Assembly: GCF_900186965.1 (NCBI RefSeq)
Contig: NZ_LT906457.1
Location: 273,501 to 337,500, forward strand
DNA length: 64,000 bases
From: Legionella spiritensis
GTDB lineage: Bacteria; Pseudomonadota; Gammaproteobacteria; Legionellales; Legionellaceae
Reading direction: 5' to 3'
Below, in pieces: positions 39,962-48,143 of this stretch. The translations under genes were made by a program, and so were the position numbers. The first letter of the stretch is position 1, and every line of letters begins with the position of its first letter. A model generated the notes under the pieces. The model searched no databases. It was given only the letters and a program-made list of their open reading frames with translations, and had not been told where the DNA came from.

Positions 39962-40648
39962 GTGAAGGATTATAAGCAATTGCGTAAGGAGTTTTCCGAC
40001 TTGTTACAGCAAAATCTCTGGGATGCACTGAATTGCAAGGCTTTGAACGAACAGGAGCGGTTAAAAAAAATTAAACTGGCTCAGGATGGCGTCAGATTTT
40101 TACAGTCGATTGACGAATTGAGAAGCATTTATTACAAGCAAAGCAAGGTGGTCGAGCAACTGCTGGAAGCAGGGGTTCAGACTTTGCAATATCCCACGGA
40201 AGATAACCTGGGGTTATTCAGTGCTCATGCCTATCGAGTCACAAACGTCCTGATCGAGCGGCCGCGTGTGGGATTTTTTGCCGCCACCAACCTTGTTGCA
40301 GACACGATTGCAGCCGGGGTTGGAGCAGGATTTATGTTCTATGGTCTTGCGGTTTTGGGAGGGCTTTCCGCTCTGGCGCTGGGACCTTTCGGCGGTTTGG
40401 CGGTAGCGCTTGTCATGTTGATTGGTGGTGCCGTTATTACCTCGGCGGCCATTGTCGAGGGCCGTAATAATATTCGTTTGTGGCGAGGTAGTCAGGTCAG
40501 TGACGTAAACGATTTTGTGGCCGCGGCCAGGGATGTTATTGTGCCTGAAGTCAAGCAGGAGGTAATCATGATGCCTCAGCAATCGGAGGAACTCCCGCCG
40601 TATCCGGTTTATCTTGGGTATCCGGTTTATACAGGATATACCTCGTAA
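39962..40648 (+). CDS. Unknown protein with glycine-rich membrane hairpin, candidate effector
   Basis: This 228-residue protein starts at a GTG preceded by AAGGAG. Residues 1-90 are helical and charged, residues about 108-165 form two glycine-rich membrane helices (VADTIAAGVGAGFMFYGLAVL and AVALVMLIGGAVITSAA), and a proline/tyrosine-rich tail (PPYPVYLGYPVYTGYTS) follows. There is no signal peptide. I recognise no family. A soluble N-terminal part followed by a membrane hairpin and a flexible tail is a common layout among Legionella effectors that sit in host membranes, but this is only a suggestion. It lies upstream of yajQ on the same strand with an 80-bp gap. Confidence 0.5.
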   Translation: MKDYKQLRKEFSDLLQQNLWDALNCKALNEQERLKKIKLAQDGVRFLQSIDELRSIYYKQSKVVEQLLEAGVQTLQYPTEDNLGLFSAHAYRVTNVLIERPRVGFFAATNLVADTIAAGVGAGFMFYGLAVLGGLSALALGPFGGLAVALVMLIGGAVITSAAIVEGRNNIRLWRGSQVSDVNDFVAAARDVIVPEVKQEVIMMPQQSEELPPYPVYLGYPVYTGYTS

Positions 40649-40728
40649 TAATCGGGCAGGAAGGTTTTTTTTCATGTAAAATACCTCCTTGTTTTCCTAT
40701 ACCCCAATAAAAATGGAGCAGGTAAGCG

Positions 40729-41214
40729 ATGCCATCATTTGATATTGTTTCGGAAATTAATGAAGTAGAACTTAAGAATGCCGTGGACAACGCGGTGCGT
40801 GAGATGGGAACCCGTTTTGATTTTCGCGGGGTGCAATCCAGTATTGATATGAAGGAAATGACGATAACGCTTAAGGCGGAATCGGATTTTCAGGTGCGGC
40901 AACTGGAGGATTTGTTCCGCAATCACTGCACCAAACGGGGTGTCAGCACGTTTGGTGTGGATATGGAAGATGAGCCCGTGCACAGCGGTAAAACCTTTTC
41001 ACTGAACATGACGTTTAAACAAGGCATTGATCAGCCGACGGCCAAAGATATTGTCAAGCTTATTAAAGACAGCAAATTGAAAGTACAGACCTCTATTCAA
41101 GGTGATAAAGTCAGGATAACCGGTAAGAAAAGGGATGATTTGCAAGATACCATCGCCTTGCTGAAAAAGTCCGATATTAAAATGCCCTTGCAGTTTGAGA
41201 ACTTCAGGGATTAG
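40729..41214 (+). CDS. yajQ: YajQ-family nucleotide-binding protein
   Basis: This 161-residue protein starts MPSFDIVSEINEVELKNAVDNA, the hallmark of YajQ, and has two ferredoxin-like folds with the usual family length. YajQ proteins bind cyclic di-GMP in several bacteria and have been reported to bind nucleotides or RNA. The role in this organism is unknown. GGAG and AGGTAA lie just upstream of the ATG. A weak AT-rich hairpin follows the stop. Confidence 0.9.
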   Translation: MPSFDIVSEINEVELKNAVDNAVREMGTRFDFRGVQSSIDMKEMTITLKAESDFQVRQLEDLFRNHCTKRGVSTFGVDMEDEPVHSGKTFSLNMTFKQGIDQPTAKDIVKLIKDSKLKVQTSIQGDKVRITGKKRDDLQDTIALLKKSDIKMPLQFENFRD

Positions 41215-41215
41215 T

Positions 41216-41236
41216 ACCAAAAATACTCTTTTTGGT
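41216..41236 (+). terminator. Weak AT-rich hairpin after yajQ
   Basis: ACCAAAAA and TTTTTGGT pair around a five-base loop directly after the yajQ stop. The stem is almost all A-T apart from two G-C pairs and the U-rich part lies within the stem, so termination here is only possible. Confidence 0.3.
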
Positions 41237-41440
41237 CTATTATAAAACATATAGGTGATGGCTCCTCCTGGCTGAACCAAAATCAAATTTCGGATTCGGA
41301 GATTGATTTGCGGGGTGGTGTGCATTCCTGGAATTTTAGGAAAACCTTAAGCCTGGCATAGATCGCCACAATAAGTCTAAGTTACGGCTCAGAGACTCAG
41401 GAAGTCGTTGCCTGCCTTGTCACTAGGTTCACAGAGCCTA

Positions 41441-41612
41441 GGCTCTGTGAACAAAAATTTTCTTCACACCATTTTTTGCGAAAAAGCAGTAGCCCGTAAG
41501 GAGGCCTGCGGCCGTATTGCGGGTTTGATGTGCCACTTATGAACGTTTTCCCGCATTACGGCTTCGCCTTCATGACGGGCTACAAGACATTATTATTTGC
41601 TTCACGGAACTT
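41441..41612. repeat. MITE type A with decayed right end
   Basis: The left end GGCTCTGTGAACAAAA is intact and abuts, through CCTAGG, a solo end TTCACAGAGCC at 41429-41438. The paired TAGCCCGTAAGGAGGCC and CATGACGGGCTACA arms are present. The right end reads TTCACGGAACTT and has lost the final block. It occupies much of the 630-bp gap between yajQ and the small lipoprotein gene. Confidence 0.7.
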
Positions 41613-41655
41613 AAGTTCTATACCCTTGTCGTATGCAAATAATTCCGGTGCCTGC

Positions 41656-41686
41656 GTATTGGGTTGCCAGACTGGCAACCCAATAC
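41656..41686. other. Perfect 14-bp hairpin
   Basis: GTATTGGGTTGCCA and TGGCAACCCAATAC pair perfectly around GAC. No U-run follows on either strand, so it is not a textbook terminator. It lies between the decayed MITE and the small lipoprotein gene. The rest of the gap (41687-41844) is AT-rich and probably holds the lipoprotein promoter. Confidence 0.5.
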
Positions 41687-41844
41687 ACAAAAAATCAACC
41701 AGTCAAACCCTTTTTACAGTCTGAAATAGATAAATACCCGGAACCTCGAGTATGTTGATATTTCAAGTCCATAAAACCATCTATTTGTAAATATAATGAT
41801 CATATTTTATACTTAATATACCATTTTTTTGCTGGGATGCGATC

Positions 41845-42084
41845 ATGAAAACGTTTCTGTTGTCCATGGCGGTTTTGATATCGGCGTTTATGATGAGCAG
41901 CTGCTCGGTCACGACCGCCACCTATTCTCCCGGCTATAATAGTGATTATGTGTATTCAGTCGGTTATTATGGTTACAAGCCTTATTGGAGGAATCGTTAT
42001 TATTGGGGAGCAGGTTGGGGTAACCCATACGGGTACAGTAACAGCACAACCTATTATGGCAGTTATTTTGGTCCGGGTTGGTAA
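41845..42084 (+). CDS. Small tyrosine/glycine-rich lipoprotein
   Basis: This 79-residue protein begins with a lipoprotein signal whose lipobox is MSSC at residues 17-20. The mature part is about one quarter tyrosine plus many glycines, tryptophans and asparagines (for example NPYGYSNSTTYYGSYFGPGW) and has low complexity. I know no function. Similar short Tyr/Gly-rich envelope proteins exist in related bacteria. A strong hairpin follows 28 bp after the stop, and the gene appears to be expressed alone. Confidence 0.65.
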   Translation: MKTFLLSMAVLISAFMMSSCSVTTATYSPGYNSDYVYSVGYYGYKPYWRNRYYWGAGWGNPYGYSNSTTYYGSYFGPGW

Positions 42085-42112
42085 GTAAACAGAAGTTTCG
42101 TCGTAGCGATAT

Positions 42113-42145
42113 GAGCCTCCTGGCCTTGTTGCGGCCAGGAGGCTC
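42113..42145. terminator. GC-rich hairpin between the lipoprotein gene and efp
   Basis: GAGCCTCCTGGCC and GGCCAGGAGGCTC pair over 13 bp around TTGTTGC. It lies between two convergent genes, ending at 42084 (plus) and 42205 (minus), and may stop transcription from both sides, although neither strand shows a long U-run. Confidence 0.6.
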
Positions 42146-42204
42146 TGCGCGAATGAAAAAAAGCCGCTGTTCTGGAATGAACAACAACCATAGTAAACAG
42201 AGGC

Positions 42205-42774
42205 TTATTCCTTTGCACGCGATACGTAGTCTCCGGTACGCGTGTCCACTTTTATCAATTCGCCGGTTTGCACAAAAAGCGGTACACGAACGACAGCTCC
42301 TGTTTCCAGGGTGGCCGGTTTGCCGCCGCCACCGGAAGTATCCCCTTTTAATCCGGGATCGGTTTCCGTGATGGCCAATACGACAAAATTAGGCGGAGAA
42401 ACCTGAATGGGTTCATTATTCCATAAAGTGACGACACAGATGTCCTGTTCTTTTAACCATTGTGCCGAATCGCCAAGCGTTTCGGTGGCGATGGCGTATT
42501 GTTCAAACGTGTCAGGCACCATGAAATGCCAGTGTTCGCCATCGTTGTACAGGTATTGCATTTCAGCATCAGCAACATCGGCTGAAGGGAGCGTTTCGCC
42601 GGATTTGTAAGTTCGCTCAACGACGCGCCCCGTTTTCAGGTTGCGAATTTTAACGCGTGTGAAAGCCTGCCCTTTTCCGGGTTTGACAAACTCGCAATCG
42701 ACGATGCTGCAAGGCGCGTTATCGATCATTACTTTCAAACCGTTTTTAAATTCGTTGGTGCTATAGATAGCCAT
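42205..42774 (-). CDS. efp: Elongation factor P
   Basis: EF-P binds between the P and E sites of the ribosome and relieves stalling at proline runs. The 189-residue protein has the three beta-barrel layout and the loop KPGKGQA with K34, the lysine that EpmA and EpmB modify with beta-lysine in gammaproteobacteria. The modification gene epmB is divergent and adjacent, with about 70 bp between the starts. This fits a shared promoter region. Confidence 0.95.
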   Translation of the reverse strand: MAIYSTNEFKNGLKVMIDNAPCSIVDCEFVKPGKGQAFTRVKIRNLKTGRVVERTYKSGETLPSADVADAEMQYLYNDGEHWHFMVPDTFEQYAIATETLGDSAQWLKEQDICVVTLWNNEPIQVSPPNFVVLAITETDPGLKGDTSGGGGKPATLETGAVVRVPLFVQTGELIKVDTRTGDYVSRAKE

Positions 42775-42845
42775 TCGTGCTCCGCAGTTGAGATTTGGTT
42801 TTATTTTCGCTAAAGTTCACGCAGTTTACCAATTTTGTACATTTA

Positions 42846-43829
42846 ATGCGAGATGCTTCGGTGAGTTGGCAAAAAATTCTGGCGCAAGGTTTTGCCTCAA
42901 CGGATGAGCTTCTTAAGTATCTGGATTTACCTGCCGATCCGGCTTGTGCTGCGGCAGAGAGGCAATTTCGGACTCGCGTGCCACGAGGGTTCGCCGCTCG
43001 CATGCAACCGGGTGATCCCTGTGATCCTCTGTTGTTACAAGTGCTGGCTGTGAGGGCGGAATTGCAGGATGTCTCCGGGTATGAATCGGATCCCTTGCAA
43101 GAGGGAAAAGCCAATCGGGTACAAGGATTAATTCATAAATACCCGGGAAGGGTATTGTTGACGGCGACGGGTGTGTGCGCAATCAATTGCCGTTACTGCT
43201 TTCGTCGCCATTTCCCATACCATGATAATAACCCCGGCCGTGAAGGATGGCGCGTGGCGCTGGATTATATTCGCGATAACCCGTCGATTCATGAAGTGAT
43301 TTTAAGCGGGGGTGATCCGCTATTGGCTTCCGACAGGATGCTGAGCGAATTGACGGCGGCTCTGAGTGATATTGCTCATGTACGCACCATCCGTTTTCAT
43401 ACCCGCATTCCGGTGGTGTTGCCGGAGCGTATTAATTCATCATTTCTTGCATTATTACGGCAAATACCTTTACGCAAAGTCGTGGTTATTCATTGTAATC
43501 ACGCGCGGGAAATTGATAATTCCGTGCGGGATGTCTGCCTGGCATTGGTGGAGACGGGATGTCACTTGCTGAATCAATCCGTACTTCTTAAAGGCGTTAA
43601 CGACGATGCGGACGTGTTGGCCGAGTTGAGCGAGGCGCTTTTTGATTGCCGGATATTACCCTATTATTTACATCTTCTGGATAAGGTAGCCGGTGCGGCC
43701 CATTTTGATGTCCCCAAAGAGCGTGCCCTGGCAATTTATCGCCGGTTGCAAACCTTGCTCCCCGGTTATCTGGTACCGAAACTGGCCAGGGAAGAACCCG
43801 GAAAACACCACAAGACGTTAATGATCTAG
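42846..43829 (+). CDS. epmB: EF-P beta-lysylation radical SAM enzyme
   Basis: This 327-residue radical-SAM lysine 2,3-aminomutase makes the beta-lysine used to modify EF-P. The iron-sulfur cluster motif CAINCRYCFRRHF lies near residues 112-124, and SGGDPLL follows as the SAM-binding glycine motif. The start at 42846 (MRDASVSWQK) is preferred to an in-frame TTG at 42795, because the extra 17 residues look unlike the family. The stop TAG (43827-43829) overlaps the CTAG at which a MITE begins, so the insertion may have set the C-terminus. Confidence 0.9.
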   Translation: MRDASVSWQKILAQGFASTDELLKYLDLPADPACAAAERQFRTRVPRGFAARMQPGDPCDPLLLQVLAVRAELQDVSGYESDPLQEGKANRVQGLIHKYPGRVLLTATGVCAINCRYCFRRHFPYHDNNPGREGWRVALDYIRDNPSIHEVILSGGDPLLASDRMLSELTAALSDIAHVRTIRFHTRIPVVLPERINSSFLALLRQIPLRKVVVIHCNHAREIDNSVRDVCLALVETGCHLLNQSVLLKGVNDDADVLAELSEALFDCRILPYYLHLLDKVAGAAHFDVPKERALAIYRRLQTLLPGYLVPKLAREEPGKHHKTLMI

Positions 43830-43988
43830 GGCGTGTCCTCATTCTGTTTCGCGAGCTAAAAGTTGGGATAATTTAGCGCAAATTGCAGATTGAATGAGGA
43901 GAATAGCCAGCCCTGTTTGACGAATTCAAACTGTAATTTGAGCAAATTAGTACAGGTTTTAGTCGTGAAACAGAATGAGGACACGCCC
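43829..43988. repeat. MITE type D (GGGCGTGTCCTCATTCTG ends)
   Basis: This 160-bp element has inverted ends GGGCGTGTCCTCATTCTGTT and AACAGAATGAGGACACGCCC, flanked by CTA and TAG. Its core (TTGAATGAGGAGAATAGCCA, CGAATTCAAACTG) is clearly related to the core of the type B elements, although the ends are different. It is followed at once by the insertion sequence. Confidence 0.75.
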
Positions 43989-43990
43989 TA

Positions 43991-44854
43991 GGTTCCGTGA
44001 ACAAAATTTCTAACGCATCCATATCAGCGCTCCGGCAAAGTGAATAAACCCTAAGAATGCTGAAATGGTTTTATCGAAACGTGAAAAAACCCTGCGGAAA
44101 TGCTTTATTTTTGAGAAAAAAGTTTCGATTAAGAACCGCTCTTTATAGACCTCGTTATCAATTTTTCTTGGACATTTTACATGCTTTCTCGATGGGATCA
44201 CCGGACAACAATTATGACTCTTCAGGGAGCTAATGAATGGCTGTGAATCATATCCTTTATCAGCAAGTACTAATGTATTGCGCTGTTCTTTTAGCAATTC
44301 AGCCGCTTGAGTAATGTCGTTTCTGTGTCCGCCTGTTAGAGTAAATCGAATAGGGTTACCTAACCCATCAACCACAGCATGTATTTTGGTAGTAAAGCCC
44401 CCTTTACTACGGCCCAGTGCCTGAGCTTCGTTTCCTTGTTTGCTATAGCCTGATGCGCAAGCATGAGCACGCACAATCGTTGCATCGATCATAACGGCCT
44501 GATCATCAATATCACTGACTGAACACATTAATTCAGACCAAATGCCTCGATCAGACCAAGCTTTATATCGTCTGTGAACCTGGCGCCAATGCCCATAATA
44601 ATCAGGAAGAAGACGCCATTGACATCCCGTCCGCAATATATACCAAATCCCTTCTATAAATCGGCGCAATCTCTTTTCTTCTTGTGTATGAAGACCTTTT
44701 ATTCCTCGCAAAAAAGAATAGAGTCGGTTCCATACTTGCTCTGATATGTTATTATTCATTTTGGCAGTTTTTTAGTGATTTTTCGACGGCAAATCGTATT
44801 TCACTATAGAAACTGCCTTTTTTTCAACTAATTAGAAATTTTGTTCACGGAACC
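43991..44854 (-). mobile_element. Insertion sequence, IS5 family (IS427-like)
   Basis: This 864-bp element has perfect 23-bp terminal inverted repeats beginning GGTTCCGTGAACAAAATTTC at 43991-44013 and 44832-44854. It is flanked by TA on both sides within CTA...TAG, consistent with a 2-bp TA duplication in a CTAG target. It encodes a single intact transposase and shows no decay, so it may be active. A MITE abuts it on each side. Confidence 0.85.
44010..44759 (-). CDS. IS5-family transposase
   Basis: This 249-residue DDE transposase has an N-terminal DUF4096-like part (WYILRTGCQWRLLPDYYGHW). Catalytic regions are seen in AVMIDATIVRAH (first Asp), LVLADKGYDSQPF (second Asp) and ERFLIETFFSKIKHFRRVFSR (Glu region). 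Many relatives are split by a programmed frameshift; this one is in a single frame. Its stop codon lies within the right-hand terminal repeat. It probably also mobilises the type A and B MITEs, whose ends resemble those of its own element. Confidence 0.9.
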   Translation of the reverse strand: MNNNISEQVWNRLYSFLRGIKGLHTQEEKRLRRFIEGIWYILRTGCQWRLLPDYYGHWRQVHRRYKAWSDRGIWSELMCSVSDIDDQAVMIDATIVRAHACASGYSKQGNEAQALGRSKGGFTTKIHAVVDGLGNPIRFTLTGGHRNDITQAAELLKEQRNTLVLADKGYDSQPFISSLKSHNCCPVIPSRKHVKCPRKIDNEVYKERFLIETFFSKIKHFRRVFSRFDKTISAFLGFIHFAGALIWMR

Positions 44855-44856
44855 TA

Positions 44857-45069
44857 GGTTCTGTGAACCAATTTTTTCCGATCGAAAACAAAGCAACTAT
44901 TGTTGCGCAACAAATAATAATGTCTTGTAGCCCGTCATGAAGGCGAAGCCGTAATGCGGGAAAACGTTCATAAGTGGCACATCAAACCCGCAATACGGCC
45001 GTAGGCCTCCTTACGGGCTACTGTTTTTTCGCAAAAAATGGTGCGAAGAAAATTTTTGTTCACGGAGCC
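44857..45069. repeat. MITE type A
   Basis: This 213-bp intact copy has ends GGTTCTGTGAACC and GTTCACGGAGCC. The TAGCCCGTCATGAAGGCGAA and CCTCCTTACGGGCTAC arms are both present. It begins right after the insertion sequence, sharing the intervening TA, and is followed three bases after its end by a type C element. Confidence 0.8.
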
Positions 45070-45071
45070 TG

Positions 45072-45241
45072 GTACTGTTTCCATGTAATTTTGCAAGATG
45101 GTGTTGAACATTGTGCTCTATTTTTGTGTCATCTCCGCGAAGGCGGGGGATCCATTTTTATAATGGCACGCGCCACCAGATAGTTGGATTCCCGCCTTCG
45201 CGGGAATGACAGAACCTTGCAAAATGAAATGGAAACAGTAC
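45072..45241. repeat. MITE type C
   Basis: This 170-bp element has ends GTACTGTTTCCATGT and GAAATGGAAACAGTAC. It contains TCCGCGAAGGCGGGGGATCC and CCCGCCTTCGCGGGAATGAC. It lies directly downstream of ppk and is the third type C copy in the window. Confidence 0.75.
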
Positions 45242-45254
45242 TGGGAAAAATCGC

Positions 45255-47324
45255 TCAGGAAGTTTTGGTTGCGTATTGCTGGATTAATTTTTCCTGCGCG
45301 CTGTAGTTACCGCCGGTTAACGCCTTGTAACTGCCGTTGGCCTGCATTTCCCAGGCATTGCTGTTGTCTTTCAGGTAGTTTTTCAGGATTTCATTCTTGA
45401 TGCGTTTTTGACAATTTTCATCAAGAATAGGAAACATAATTTCAATACGGCTATAGAGATTGCGCTCCATCAGATCCGCACTGGAACAAAAATAAAGTTC
45501 TTCCTCATTCTTGCGGAAATAATAGATCCTATGATGTTCCAGAAAACGACCGACAATCGAGATCACGCGAATATTATCGGAAATCTTTGGAATACCGGGT
45601 TTCAGACAGCACAGGCTGCGTACCAGCAGGATAATTTTGACGCCTGCCTGGGACGCTCGATACAAGGCTTTGATCATGGTCTTGTCGGTTAAGCCGTTGA
45701 CTTTGATCTGTATTTCAGCGTCTTTACCGTCTTTTGCGACGTTGATGCAATCTTCAATCTGCTGCAACAGGTTTTTTTGCAAGGTAAAAGGGGAGTGGCA
45801 TATGGCTTTCAGTTTTACGGTTTTGCCCAGTCCGGTGAGTTGCTGGAAAATAATCTGGGTGTCCCCCGCTATCGCGGCCTCCGAGGTTAATAAACCGATG
45901 TCGGTATAGCGTTTCGCTGTTTGTTCATGGTAGTTTCCTGTGCCCAGATGAACATAGCGTTTCAGTTTTCCGTGGGTTTTACGAACGACCAGTGTCATTT
46001 TGGCGTGTGTTTTATAACCCATCACCCCATAGAGTACCAGTACGCCGGCTTCATGAAGGGTGTTGGCCAGCTTGAGGTTGGATTCTTCATCAAAACGGGC
46101 ACGTAGTTCGACGACCGCGGTCACTTCCTTGCCGGAGCGGGCCGCTTCAATCAGGGCCTGTACCATCATTGAATCCGAGCGGGTACGGTACAACGTTTGC
46201 TTGATGGCAAGCACATTGGGATCGGCGGCTGCTTGCCGTACGAAATCAACCACCACATCAAAGCTCTGGTAAGGATGGTGCAGCAGGATATCGCGTTCAT
46301 CAAGGACGTTAAACAGATTGCGTTTTTGCTGTCCCAGAAAGGGGTACTGAACGACAAGAGGCGGATAGTTTAAATCCGGCCTGTCAATGTTGTTGACTAC
46401 ATTATAATAACGTTGCAGATTAACCGGCCCCGCACAATAATAACTGTCCTCATGATGAAGATGGTGTTTCTGGAGAAGAAAACCCACGATAGGAGCCGGA
46501 CATTGCTTGTCTATTTCAAGACGGACTACATGCCCGTAATGTCGGGAAAATAATTCCCTTTGCATGGCGACGGCCAAATCGTCAATTTCTTCTTCGCGTA
46601 AAAACAGATCGCTGTTGCGTGTCAGGCGAAAGGGATAGCAACCGTTAATTTCCATGCCAGGAAACAGGCGGTGAATGTGGGTCTGTATTATGGAGGACAG
46701 GTGGACAAAATAGATTTTCCCGTCGGTACATAATTCGGAAGGCAAGTGAATCATCCTCGGCAGGGAGCGTGGTGCGTGTACGACGGCGTAATCGATGCTG
46801 CGATCAAACGCGTCCCGGCCTTGCAAGGCGATGATAAAATTTAAGCTTTTGTTAAAAAGACGGGGGAAAGGATGGGCTAAATCCAGGGCGATGGGGCTTA
46901 ATATGGGTAATATTTCGTTTTTAAAATAGTGTTTGGCCCATAATTGTATATCGTCATTCCATTCGCTGGTGTTGAGGAAATAAATATTTTCCTTGCGCAT
47001 GGCCGGCAGGAGCTGTTTGTTATAAACCTCGTACAATTCATCGCTAAGCAAATGCGCTTTCTTGCTGAGATGCGACAGGATTTCTTCCGCGCTTAAGCCA
47101 TCAATATTTACCTGATGGGTGGATAAGGCAATTTTTTCTTTCAGGCCCGCGACCCTTATTTCAAAGAATTCGTCGAGATTGCCGGAACATATGCACAGAA
47201 AGCGCATGCGTTCCAATAGTGGGATCCGCTCATTTTTCGCCAGCAGGAATACCCGTTCGTTGAACGCAAGGGCCGAGAATTCCCGGTTAATATAATATTC
47301 CGGATTGTCCAGAGCATCACTCAC
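45255..47324 (-). CDS. ppk: Polyphosphate kinase 1
   Basis: PPK1 makes inorganic polyphosphate from ATP. The 689-residue protein has the usual N, H, C1 and C2 domains. Visible landmarks are the N-terminal YINREFSALAFNERV, the active-site histidine segment GYKTHAKMTLVV in the C1 domain and DLMERNLYSRIEIMFPI in C2. Length and order fit the family. It is a single-gene unit, with MITEs both downstream (45072-45241) and upstream (47399-47610). Confidence 0.95.
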   Translation of the reverse strand: MSDALDNPEYYINREFSALAFNERVFLLAKNERIPLLERMRFLCICSGNLDEFFEIRVAGLKEKIALSTHQVNIDGLSAEEILSHLSKKAHLLSDELYEVYNKQLLPAMRKENIYFLNTSEWNDDIQLWAKHYFKNEILPILSPIALDLAHPFPRLFNKSLNFIIALQGRDAFDRSIDYAVVHAPRSLPRMIHLPSELCTDGKIYFVHLSSIIQTHIHRLFPGMEINGCYPFRLTRNSDLFLREEEIDDLAVAMQRELFSRHYGHVVRLEIDKQCPAPIVGFLLQKHHLHHEDSYYCAGPVNLQRYYNVVNNIDRPDLNYPPLVVQYPFLGQQKRNLFNVLDERDILLHHPYQSFDVVVDFVRQAAADPNVLAIKQTLYRTRSDSMMVQALIEAARSGKEVTAVVELRARFDEESNLKLANTLHEAGVLVLYGVMGYKTHAKMTLVVRKTHGKLKRYVHLGTGNYHEQTAKRYTDIGLLTSEAAIAGDTQIIFQQLTGLGKTVKLKAICHSPFTLQKNLLQQIEDCINVAKDGKDAEIQIKVNGLTDKTMIKALYRASQAGVKIILLVRSLCCLKPGIPKISDNIRVISIVGRFLEHHRIYYFRKNEEELYFCSSADLMERNLYSRIEIMFPILDENCQKRIKNEILKNYLKDNSNAWEMQANGSYKALTGGNYSAQEKLIQQYATKTS

Positions 47325-47398
47325 GACGGCTCTCCCTCTTAGGTATTTATTACATTCTGTTTCATTTTACACAAGCAATAGTCTTGCCAGGCACACAG

Positions 47399-47610
47399 AT
47401 TCTGTGAACAAAATTTTTTTCGCACCATTTTTTGCGAAAAAGTAGTAGCCCGTAAGGAGGCCTGCGGCCGTATTGCGGGTTTGATGTGCCAATTAGGAAC
47501 GTTATCCCGCATTACGGCTGCGCCTTCATGGCGGGCTACAAGACATTATTATTTGGTGCGCAACAATAGTTGCCTTGTTTTTGATCGAAGAAAAATTGGT
47601 TCACAGAGTC
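47399..47610. repeat. MITE type A
   Basis: This copy of about 212 bp has ends ATTCTGTGAAC and GTTCACAGAGTC, slightly decayed, with both TAGCCCG hairpin arms. It lies between the ppk start and the chromate transporter stop. The transporter's TAG stop sits exactly at its right boundary. Confidence 0.7.
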
Positions 47611-48143
47611 TATCGTACCAGAAAAAAACAGATACCGATAAACCCGATAAACCCCCAAAACGGTGATAATTGCAGATAGACCAGCGCCAGAAAAAATAAC
47701 AGGGAAGCGACGATCATCGGCAACGACACATAGACCCCGACAACGCCCTGCCCGATGGAAAACGTGGCGGCAGCCAGCAACGCTAGCGCGCCATATTGAA
47801 CCGAGACCATAATTTTGTGAGTTACCGGACCATGGTGGGTGATAAGAAGCCGATAACCGACCAGAGCCAGTAATAATCCCGGTAAGTTGATGCAGGCAAC
47901 GGCGAGTAGCAGCCCCGAAATCCCCGCGGCCTTATAGCCGATGAGTGCGGAGAGTTTCACAGCGGTTAAACCCGGGAACAGAAATGTGGAACTGACCATA
48001 TTAATGAATTCCTCGGGCGCCACCCAATGACGATAGGTAACCGCTTCGTATTCGATTAATTTCAGCATGGAATTACCACCGCCCAGGGAAATCAAACCGA
48101 TTTTCCCGAAACTGCACATGATGGCGAACAGTGTTTTAATCAT
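47610..48143 (-). CDS. Chromate transporter family protein, single CHR domain
   Basis: This 177-residue inner-membrane protein has one CHR domain with the N-terminal FGKIGLISLGGGNSM motif and five or six helices. Full chromate exporters either fuse two such domains (about 400 residues) or come as two adjacent short genes. Here only one is present, and its immediate upstream neighbour is unrelated. It overlaps that gene by 8 bp. The stop codon TAG lies at the edge of a type A MITE. Chromate transport itself is not assured for a lone half-size member. Confidence 0.7.
   Translation of the reverse strand: MIKTLFAIMCSFGKIGLISLGGGNSMLKLIEYEAVTYRHWVAPEEFINMVSSTFLFPGLTAVKLSALIGYKAAGISGLLLAVACINLPGLLLALVGYRLLITHHGPVTHKIMVSVQYGALALLAAATFSIGQGVVGVYVSLPMIVASLLFFLALVYLQLSPFWGFIGFIGICFFLVR

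Noticed and set aside
41530..41724. Open frame of 64 codons upstream of the small lipoprotein gene
   Set aside because: It spans a MITE arm and the hairpin at 41656, with no ribosome site or family match.
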